Source of the DNA: Dichetophora obliterata
Lineage: Eukaryota > Arthropoda > Insecta > Diptera > Sciomyzidae
Reading direction: 5' to 3'
Length of the DNA stretch: 64,000 bases
Assembly: GCA_963920525.1 (NCBI GenBank)
Contig: OY986438.1
Span: forward strand, 77,739,560-77,803,559
Position numbers and translations under genes: made by a program. Positions 44,657 through 53,291 of the stretch are shown here, piece by piece (the stretch's first letter is position 1; each line of letters begins with the position of its first letter). The notes beneath the pieces are model-generated. The model was not told the DNA's origin and ran no database searches. It worked only from the letters and a program-made list of their open reading frames with translations.

Positions 44657-45794
44657 TGTTGCGTCCTCCCGTGAGGATGCACATAGGTCCTATTCGTGGC
44701 CCTACTTGTCAGACTGGGAACTCGTCCCAAGTCCTGGTTATTCTTTCTCACCTTATTATGCTAGGCATGATGAGTTATGCCGGTCTGTAGGCAGCCGTGA
44801 GGGTGCCAGAATGTTACCTGTATTATACTTACTCATGCTGATCTGGGTTGAAAAGTCCTCTGGTCCTTCTTTAGGTCCCTTGTTCTGTTTAGAGAGAATA
44901 ACGTTTTTTGTACTTTTCTTTACCGGTCACTTTAGTGACTGTATACTTTTATTTTCACAGTTTTATTTGTTTACCATTAACAGTCAACTATCTACACAGT
45001 TATAAAATCGACTATCTACTCTCTTAAAACTACTTATATTTAACACCTCGGTTTTTACGATAATTGGGTGTACTCAGCATTTGTGCAAGATGCGGAAGGC
45101 AATCTTGCACAATAATTAGTCTTAGTTTTTATTGATCTAGTTTACAATTATTTCCTTGTACGTAATTTCTTAACAATTAGGAAATGTTAAGCTTGCATTT
45201 GGTCTTGCATTCTTGGCCTAGGTTATATCTGGCTCAAGAATTTACTCTAGTTCCAATTAATTATTCTTTAAAATATACAGACATTCTTAAAGTAAACATT
45301 ATTATTCAGTCTTACATTCCTACATACTTATTTAATATTGCCAACTTAGGCCGAACAAACATACAAACATGTATTACATGTGTAATTGGGTCATGTTCCA
45401 ATGTTCAGTTCGTATTTAACTTATACTTGTTTTGCGTTATTCGCTTAGCCAAACTTTGTGTATGTTAAATACAACAATAAAATATTAAAATTAATTTACC
45501 TCTGGTTTTTGCCTAGCTAGCATTTTACGCTGGCCGCACAGAAGTAAATTGTTGGCTTTATTTTATTGTCTTTCATATAGCGCTTGCTATGAAAGCTGAT
45601 CGCCCAACTGGCGTCAGTGGTTACTTTAATAGCTTCTGTTTTGAAGGTGCCGACCTTGGCATTGAATTAACTTAAAGCGCTACAATGCAATGAAAGCTGA
45701 TCGCCCGATTTGCGGTAGATCAGTTCTCATTGCAGGCACTTGAACATTTAAAAACAGATAACGTTTTGGGGAAGCCGCGTTGTGAGTCACAACA
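44657..45794 (-). repeat. Element Y 3' LTR
   Basis: 1138 bp, on the minus strand TGTTGTGACTCACAACG... CGCAACA. The U3 tip is a palindrome GTTGTGA-C-TCACAAC holding a TGAGTCA-type site. A perfect 9-bp stem (gtgcaagat/atcttgcac) lies at 45084-45111. A short repeat atgaaagctgatcgccc occurs twice about 100 bp apart in U3. Confidence 0.95.
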
Positions 45795-45808
45795 TTCCTC
45801 CCCCCTTG
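45795..45808 (-). other. Element Y polypurine tract
   Basis: The minus strand reads gcaagggggaggaa directly before the LTR start TGTTGTG. Confidence 0.85.
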
Positions 45809-48519
45809 CACAAAGAAAATTTTTACCTTGAAGAGGTTAAAATTTTCGTCAATATACTTTAAAGTCTATTGTGTGTATGCTTGTTTTGCTTGTCTAATAA
45901 TTTTATGTGCTAAATGATCACAATTTTATATGCTAGTTCATTTTTCAACATCATTCTTCGTTTGATTTAATTTAATTTGGTTTACTTTAGGTAATTACAT
46001 ATCTTAAATTTTATTAATAGCATATTGATATTGTACTATGCTCTTAATTCTTAAGTTGTTAATTTTACAAAGTTCATTAGACTCATTACCTATTCTTGTT
46101 ATTTATATGTTAATTGTATAAAATTCTGCTTGTATTTATAACAATTTTTTACTACTTTTAATATATATTTAAAGTCACTTCTGTCTTGTATGAATGCATC
46201 CCTTGTGGTGTAATCTGATCCTCGTTGGCCTGCTACTGCCTGGTGTGTGGTGTCTATTACTTTTAGTCATCTTCTGGTTCCTTCTGTTGTTTTTATTTCT
46301 CCGCCCCGTTGTCCATCGGTGTGCCAAAAATATCACGGCGTGTTTCCTGTCTTTCATTGGTACAAGGATTTTTCTTTCGTACAATAATGCCAATTTGGTC
46401 TGTTCTGAAAGGTCCACGGTGTAGTCTTACATCATGTATTTTGACTTATAATTGAAGTTGCTGTTCCATCTATGTTGAATTAAATTTTGTTGTGTTTTAT
46501 ATCAGCATTTTAAGTTCTAGTTTAGTTTGTTTTTATTTTCTTCTGTCTCTCTCGCTGAAAGTTCTATTGTTGTGTTATATCGTTGTGTGGTGGGCTCTTG
46601 GATCACTTATCGGCCTTATTCCACTTGCTTATAAAGTCGGTTCCATTATTCCTTCGCACTATGCTCCACAGAAAAACTGCCAGCATATATTTGAAAAATG
46701 TTAAAAAAAAAACATAATTTCAAATTGTTGCGATACGTCTAACATCTTTACTTAATTAACATAATGTACTGCAAACCTGCACTTCTGTTCCATTTTACTA
46801 TGTCTTTTTGTCGTTGACTCAGAACTGTTGACATTTTTAAACTAATGCCGTTCCTTGTTTATTGTAGCTACTCCTCGCTGCCTATCATCTTTCCAGCTAA
46901 AACTCCATTATAATTACTTGTTGTACGTGATACTTGATACCTCGTATCAGAATGCAAAAGTAATATTGTATTTGGCCACTTTCGGCTTTAGTCATGGAAT
47001 TCCGTTGCATCTTTAGACCCAAAGTATTATCCTGGTATCTATGCTCGTTGCACTCCTGCTATTGTGATGCATACAAGACTATCGGTAACCCTCATATTCA
47101 TTTTTAGATGAAATTAATACTTATGTCTTATTTTAATCTTTTCATCTCAAAATAACTTAATTTATAGCTAATTTTAAATTTAAATCTTGCGCCAAAATGT
47201 TTTTGAACTGTTTTTAAATTTTGCGCTAATTATAACAACTATTACAATATATGCGTATTTTATTTGTTCTTTTCAGTGACCTTCATATATAATAATTTTT
47301 TTTTTTCATATATTCTTTGTTATCAAACTAACATATTATTTCAAAGGGTTTAATTTCACTTTACTCCTTTTAATATCTAAACATTTTAAATATCCTTTTA
47401 ACTTTTATTTTTATTTTTTCTTATATTTTCATGTATCTATAAGAAGCTATTTTGAATACTACTTTATTATTCATTTTAATCTTAAAGCTTTAATTCAAAA
47501 GTTTTCATTTACATATTAATCGAATCTTAATATTTCCGCATAATGAGAATTTTTATTTTAATTTTTATTTTGAATACCGAATTTTTCGATATTTTTATGC
47601 GAATTTGTATTCTTCTTTTCAATATTTCAACGCTTAAGTGCATTTTATTTCTCTTTAAATTCATTTTAAATTTAGGTATTTACAATCCAAAAAAAAAACT
47701 TTTTTTTTTATCTTTAAAAAAAAACTTATTTTTCTCAAACCGTAAAATCAAATTTTCTTTTATCATTTTTCTGTATTTTATTCTTCCATTTTATGTATTT
47801 TGTTTTACTGTGTTTTCAATGGACTTTGTCAATTGTCTCCTTTTTAATTATGTTTTACTACGTCTTCATTTGACGTTATAAAATTTCTTTATTAACCTTT
47901 TCAAATAGGTTTTAATTTTTTAATTTAAATTTTTAATTTTATTAACCTTTTCAAAGTAAAAGGTTGGCACTATCCTGGAATCTACAAGTAGAATGCGTGA
48001 CCACGATAAATACCTGCCAGTGATTTCCGTAACTACGTCATTCATTTTGAAAATTCCAAGACAATTACTTGTTACTCCAGATTATTTTTATACCATCTTT
48101 CACAGTTCCCTTATCTTCCTGCTATATTTTCCTGCTATCTTCTATTACTAAAAAAAAAAACAAATCCCGATTTATGCAAACCTTCTTCTTCATTACTTTA
48201 CATTAAACTTTAAATCCAAAAAAAAAATTTACAGAATTATTTTAAATAAAGTGGCACTATTTTGGGATCTGCAAGTAGACTGCGTTGTACTAGAATTTAA
48301 TCCTTGCGAGGGATTTCTGTATCAACGTCTTTCACTCTGAAGATTCCAACACATTTGCCTTTTACTTCAGATTTTCTGTACTTTTACTACCATATTCTGC
48401 CATTTCGCATTTCTTCCTATAAAATAATTCTGAAATTAAACTACATAAATTTAAACTTTAATTTTTAATTACATAACTATTATTGATTTATTTAATTATA
48501 GTCATTTCGTTTTAATTTT
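45809..48519 (-). other. Long AT-rich 3' region of element Y
   Basis: 2.7 kb between env and the PPT with no gene I can support. It has long A and T runs. A diverged duplicate pair lies at about 47955-48120 and 48245-48410 (tggcactat.ctgg.atct.caagtaga). Near 46290-46440 the minus strand has a GC-richer, ATG-less stretch of about 50 codons (KIHDVRLHRGPFRTDQIG...) that may be an exon or a relic. Confidence 0.55.
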
Positions 48520-50472
48520 TTATGTATACTTGACCCCGCAGTACTCCTCTGTGTTAATCTTGCATGGTAATTTTGGAAGTTCCCGATTGTTGTTTTTGTG
48601 CGTCGACCGTGCCATTACTTGCGCGTGCTTCACTATATGTAGTGGCACTCTTGGTGTTGGTATTTCTGTTTCGCTCATGACTTCGGCTACCGCATTTCTT
48701 CGTATGAGATTATCTCTCACTTCTTTCCTAACATATACAACTAATCCTATCAATATCGCCAATACCGCCATAGTTGATACGCCGCCGGTGATTCCCATCT
48801 TTTCCATGAATATCTGCTTCGCATATGTTTCGTCGTTTATTCTCTGCTGGGTCACTTCGTTTTTTAATACTTCAAAACTTTTCTCTCCTTCCGATAATAA
48901 CGCCCTCATATTCTTGTGATTCGTAACTTTAATAGGCAGCACCGTTAGTGCCTTCTCGTTTTCATTTTTAGTCCCGATCTGGCTCCACTCTTTCTTCAAT
49001 AACTCCATGTACTCCCCGTGATCAACCTGGCTGAAACCAATCTCCATTTCACTTGTTTGTGTTTTCTCGTATGTTATTATCGCGTCCTTATTTTGTATTG
49101 AACAGTCTTGCTTAACTGTTAATATACCCAGCTTGTTTAATGTAATTACGCTTGTCCCATTTTTACACATGACATCAAATATCACCGGTTTTCTAAAACT
49201 GAACAACCATACATTTGATTTCTCCGTCTTTACTAGCATTCCTTCGGTAGCTGGCACCGCGACAGGGTAACATGCGTTCCTCTTGTCCGATCTGTGTTGA
49301 AGTAATCTAATCTCACACAATGGATTGCTACTAGTGAATATTCTACCTTGATTCTTGCACAGCAGGAATTCCGTTTTATCCGTATCTCCTAATTTAAAAC
49401 ACCTGCCTCTTTCTTCATTTGTCTTACCGATGAACTTAAACTTGTCCTCTGACTCCGCCACGTAGTCAAAATTCGGCTTACACAGTGAGTCCCATTCCTC
49501 GGTTGCTACCATTGGGATCGGATACGGCTTATAAATCGTAAATCTCTCTGCCTCCGGAATTGGTACTTTAATTACGATTAATACACTCCCTTCTGTGGGA
49601 AATACCTTGAGATTTGCTGTTTTGTGAATATCGAATGCGCTCAAAATAAAACTAACTCCGTTTCCCGCTACTCTCAATGTAGTCATTAGTGTCTGTATGT
49701 CAGTCGCTGTTACTAAAAGTGGATTCAAGTTTCCCTTATATAAATCGTCAATGATGGATAACTCTGACAATTGTTGCCCTTGTATTTCTATTAGCTTAGC
49801 TTCCATCCTAGCTTTAATTTCCAAAGTTTTGACAACGTATTCTAATCTGACTACCTGCTTAGTCCATTCATCTTGTATATCTTTTTGGCTCGATATTGTT
49901 CTGTTTAGCTCTATCTGTATCTCTTCTACTTCCGTTATCAGTGTGTCTATTGGTTTTGATAATTTTTTATAACTATTGGCCAACACAGTAATTTGGTGAT
50001 CCATCATCTTGTATGTCTCCGTTTGCCGTTTGTCCATGTTGCTCAGGTGCTCCATTACTTTCTCTGAATGCTTCCTATCCATCACCCCGAATGCCCAATT
50101 AAATGCCTCTCCGACGAAGTCCAATGATCTCTTGATACGTCCATGCCGAAATGTTTGCTTTATACTGTTCTCGTTCCTCAGTAGATTTTTAATTATCGCC
50201 TCTATTTCCCTAAATGTCATTGTACACTTGTCCAAAGTGGTCAGCTCCTCCTCCACACACACTGCTCTCGTCTTCTCTTGCATTTCTCCTATAGTTTTTA
50301 AAACTTCCCCCATCTGGATAGGTTCGAATCGTGTGAATATTGTCCACTCGTTCTTAAAAAACAACGCCGTGTCTATATTCTCGAAAAACATCGGTGTTTC
50401 TGTAAGTTCCCTAATCTCTGTTTGCTGCATCCATGTTTCCTGCGCTCCACTTACAATCATACAAAACCACAT
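48520..50472 (-). CDS. Element Y envelope protein, F type, intact frame
   Basis: This is a 650-codon open frame downstream of pol. It shows the layout of errantivirus Env and baculovirus F proteins: a basic cleavage-like site RIKR at residues 112-115, followed by the hydrophobic start of a fusion peptide (SLDFVGEAFNWAFG). A long helical region spans about 130-250, a Cys-bearing ectodomain about 340-480, and one membrane anchor (about 562-581, STMAVLAILIGLVVYV) precedes a 69-residue basic tail. A classic long signal peptide is not obvious; MWFCMIVSG is short, so the true N-terminus may be added by splicing, as known for errantivirus env mRNAs. It is in the virion or cell membrane in related elements. 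Confidence 0.82.
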   Translation of the reverse strand: MWFCMIVSGAQETWMQQTEIRELTETPMFFENIDTALFFKNEWTIFTRFEPIQMGEVLKTIGEMQEKTRAVCVEEELTTLDKCTMTFREIEAIIKNLLRNENSIKQTFRHGRIKRSLDFVGEAFNWAFGVMDRKHSEKVMEHLSNMDKRQTETYKMMDHQITVLANSYKKLSKPIDTLITEVEEIQIELNRTISSQKDIQDEWTKQVVRLEYVVKTLEIKARMEAKLIEIQGQQLSELSIIDDLYKGNLNPLLVTATDIQTLMTTLRVAGNGVSFILSAFDIHKTANLKVFPTEGSVLIVIKVPIPEAERFTIYKPYPIPMVATEEWDSLCKPNFDYVAESEDKFKFIGKTNEERGRCFKLGDTDKTEFLLCKNQGRIFTSSNPLCEIRLLQHRSDKRNACYPVAVPATEGMLVKTEKSNVWLFSFRKPVIFDVMCKNGTSVITLNKLGILTVKQDCSIQNKDAIITYEKTQTSEMEIGFSQVDHGEYMELLKKEWSQIGTKNENEKALTVLPIKVTNHKNMRALLSEGEKSFEVLKNEVTQQRINDETYAKQIFMEKMGITGGVSTMAVLAILIGLVVYVRKEVRDNLIRRNAVAEVMSETEIPTPRVPLHIVKHAQVMARSTHKNNNRELPKLPCKINTEEYCGVKYT

Positions 50473-50558
50473 AATTTTTATATAATTTCCTATAACGAAA
50501 CAAACAAAATCTTTTTAGTACAAAATATTCTATGAAACGCTTCATTATGTCCCAAATA

Positions 50559-50590
<32 letters not shown>

Positions 50591-51150
50591 ATTAATATTA
50601 GTACTCCTAATATGAATCTTATACTATTTTTCCCTTTCCCGTACTTTCTTTATTTTATGTTATTAGATTTTTCCTAAAATATTATTTTTTTTTTTCTCTC
50701 TCGACAGTGTATATAATAAAATGTTTTTATAATTTTCCTACATCTACATAATAATCAATTATATCTTTACTATTTCTTTACTCTATTACTCACTTAATTA
50801 CTCTATATTCCGTTCGTTAATATATATATATTTATAAAAAAAAATCATTATTTCTTCTTAACCTTTAATTTTCGTGTAATAATTTAAGCAGGTTGTTATG
50901 CAGTTTCTTATTCTTTTCTATTTAACACCTCCCTTCATAAAATACTTTTAACTTTCTCTTAATATTTTAATTCATTAGTTTTAAGCTTTCAACTTCAGCG
51001 ACCTAAATTTGCTCCTCAATACGCTGATGTTGTTACTATTATACTTATTCGATTGTGAAATTATGAATTTCCTTATTCTGCATTTTAATTTCAATAATTT
51101 TTTCTCTTATTGCATATTTTCTCTTACTTCCCGCTTTATTATTATTATTA
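50473..51150. other. AT-rich interval between env and the antisense gene
   Basis: Contains a (ta)n run and long T runs near 50555-50590 and no ORF of note. Env and the opposite-strand gene diverge from this interval, so any internal promoter would lie here. Confidence 0.5.
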
Positions 51151-51159
51151 TGCAATTGC

Positions 51160-51180
51160 TTATATATGCATAATACTGAA
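51160..51180 (+). promoter_or_regulatory. Possible TATA element for the antisense gene
   Basis: cttatatatgcataatactg lies about 155 bp upstream of the ATG at 51324. Composition around it is AT-rich, so a chance match is quite possible. Confidence 0.25.
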
Positions 51181-51323
51181 TATGTTACTTCGATTGCGCG
51201 AAATTTTGCTTAGTTTCACCATGCAATCAGCTTTAAATTCAAAAAGTTTTCTTGTTTACTACTACTTCCGACTAAATTTAGTTCTTCTGTATACTTTGGA
51301 ACGATCGTATCAATATATTCATC

Positions 51324-52083
51324 ATGTCCAACCGTGAGTATTATTGTTTTATTATTACTTTTTTTTTTCTTTATGTATTATAATCAATCGACTTGATTTA
51401 TTAATTTTAGGTAACGTGTATAAACAATACCAGCAATATCGACGCGCGCTGCTCGAGGAACGAGCAGCCGAAATGCCGCCCACTTGGCCGGAGTACCCGC
51501 CATTTGAGGAGGTTGGTCGTCCCATAAATGCGATCCGTGTTTATCACGAAGATCCCCCAGGTAACTTATTTTATTCTTTTAGATGACTTGTTTTATATTG
51601 AAAGGTATTTCTCTTATTTTCTTCTTTTTTTTTTCTCTATTTAAGCTCCCTTGGAGCCTCAAGCATTGGTGGAACTTTTTGAGTCCGCATCCGAGCTGAG
51701 TGATGACGGTTATAGTTCTGAGGTAAAGGATCCATGATGAGACGGAGTCCCGTCTTTTTTTTCTTGAAAGACATAGGGCCGCCGATCTCGCCGCTATCGA
51801 AGAAGAAACACAACGACTTAACCACAGCACAACACTTTGGGAGAAGGATCCAGTCGTCTTCCTCGACGAATACCACTCACGCCTAGTCGACTGCTGTTGG
51901 GACGATTTAGCCGGAGTTGAGCTACAACGTCTCCTCTCATCGTACAGGTCCACTAGAAGTGTCGATGCACTGGTTCAATGCTGTGCTGAGATCTTAAGAA
52001 TCAATCTTGAGGGGGTGCAAAAACCGCCCGACCTTCCTCTCCCTACTGCTCTACGGTATTTTGGGGAACAGCACAAGGAATAG
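51324..52083 (+). CDS. Unrecognised spliced gene inside element Y, antisense to gag-pol-env
   Basis: Exon 1 51324-51333 (ATG TCC AAC C). Intron 51334-51410 (GTGAGT...ATTTTAG). Exon 2 51411-51560. Intron 51561-51645 (GTAACT...TTTAAG after a T-rich tract). Exon 3 from 51646. Splicing gives one frame: M-S-N-R-N-V-Y-K-Q-Y..., EMPPTWPEYPPFEEVGRPIN, ...SASELSDDGYSSE, to TGA 51735. A one-base shift then opens 115 more codons (51736-52083) rich in Glu/Arg/Leu (ADLAAIEEETQRL, VVFLDEYHSRLVDCCWDDL) to TAG, with AATAAA about 15 bases later. Exons are GC-rich against AT-rich introns and flanks. It is tail-to-tail with pol and head-to-head with env. No family recognised; captured host or viral gene or an element accessory gene. 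The shift may be a mutation, an error or another intron. Confidence 0.6.
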
Positions 52084-52093
52084 ATTAATTAAA

Positions 52094-52110
52094 TTAAATA
52101 AATAAATTAT
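52094..52110 (+). terminator. Polyadenylation signal of the antisense gene
   Basis: aaataaataaatt follows the TAG at 52081-52083 by about a dozen bases, a compact arrangement common in insects and viruses. Confidence 0.45.
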
Positions 52111-52190
52111 TTTATATCCATAAAGTTATAAATTCTATTTCATGCGCTCAGGCTAAAAATTGTAGGAGTTAAGCTATCTATTTTATATCT

Positions 52191-53291
52191 TTAATTTTCA
52201 TGAAATAATTTCAGTAAATTATTATGGAACCTCTTGTTTTTTCCTTTTATTAATATTTCTGTAGTGACGGGGCCTCTAACCGCCACTACCTCAAACGGAC
52301 CTGTCCAAATAGGTGAAAACTTATTTTTCCTCACTTGATTCTTTAGGAGTACTCTGTCTCCCACCTTGAAGTCTACTGAATTTACTTTACTATCGTAATA
52401 GTTCTTTGATACTTTCTTCACATTATCCTGATTTTTCCGAACTAACTCGTGCGCCCTCTGTATTTGAAACTTTAATACTTTCGACGGGTCGTCTGTATTA
52501 TATACAGGCCTACATTTTCTCATTAAATTTGTAGGCATTTCGGAATCAAACCCGTACAATGTTCTAAATGGCGTTTGTTTTGTTGACAAATGCGGTGTAT
52601 TATTATGTACATGCATTGCTGAGGATAACCACTGATCCCAGTTGGACCCATCCTTTTTTTGCGAAACTTCTTAAATATTCCGCCAATGGTCTATGACTCC
52701 GTTCTAACGAGCCATTCGCCTGTGGGTGGTAGGGTGTTATATGCAATTTCTTTACCCCCAGCATTTTGCACACGTCTGAAAATAATTGAGACACAAAATT
52801 CGATCCGTTGTCTGTTACTAACACTTTTGGTGTATTGTGTCTCGTAATTATTTCATCAAAAAATGCTTTCGCTACGGTGCTGGCCTCCGCGTCTGGCATT
52901 GGTACGCATGCCATATACTAAGAAAAATCGTCCTAAAACGTTAATATATATTTATTACCTGAAACTGTTTCTGGTAATATTCCTACCATGTCCATGTATA
53001 CCTTTTCAAAAGGTCGCCTTGGTGTATCTGTTAGCACCCTCGGCATTTAGTCAGCCGTGAACTCTTGTTTACCTGACATTTCTTGCAATTTTTCACATAT
53101 TCCTTTATCTGTTTCTTCATCCCATTCCACCTAAATTCCTGCCTGATTCTTAAATATGTTTTAAGGGACCCTTGATGCCCCCCAAGCCTGGAATCGTGAA
53201 AATCCTTTATTATCATCTGTATCTCACTCGGATCTGTTAGCACTCTCGCAACTGGTTTTTCGGGTTTTCCGAACGATTTCCTCCTCGTCAA
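52191..53291 (-). pseudogene. Element Y integrase, multiply broken
   Basis: The HHCC domain is at 53031-53230 (HDSRLGGHQG ... CKKCQVNK). The DDE core follows: first D in YMDMVGI (about 52995), second in VTDNGSNFVS (about 52805), E in NGSLERSHR (about 52705). The C-terminal domain is at 52191-52560 (FKVGDRVLLKN, FSPIWTGPFEVV, HNNLLKLF). Breaks: a frameshift near 53265 in an A/G run, one near 53060, TAG codons at about 52937 and 52922, and a further frameshift near 52615. No functional integrase can be made from this copy. Confidence 0.85.

Noticed and set aside
44706..45468. Plus-strand ORFs of 99 and 94 codons, repeated at 59600-60362
   Set aside because: They lie inside the two LTRs of the minus-strand element Y and repeat only because the LTRs do; no domain and no coding bias.
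46194..46424. 76-codon hydrophobic plus-strand ORF
   Set aside because: Hydrophobicity comes from T-rich DNA; the opposite strand has the more coding-like composition.
47543..47881. 112-codon Phe/Ile/Leu-rich ORF
   Set aside because: Translation of an AT-rich tract with long T and A runs; no start context or motif.
53031..53060. Recoding (TAG read-through) in element Y integrase
   Set aside because: Two TAGs plus several frameshifts in a short stretch are better explained by inactivation.
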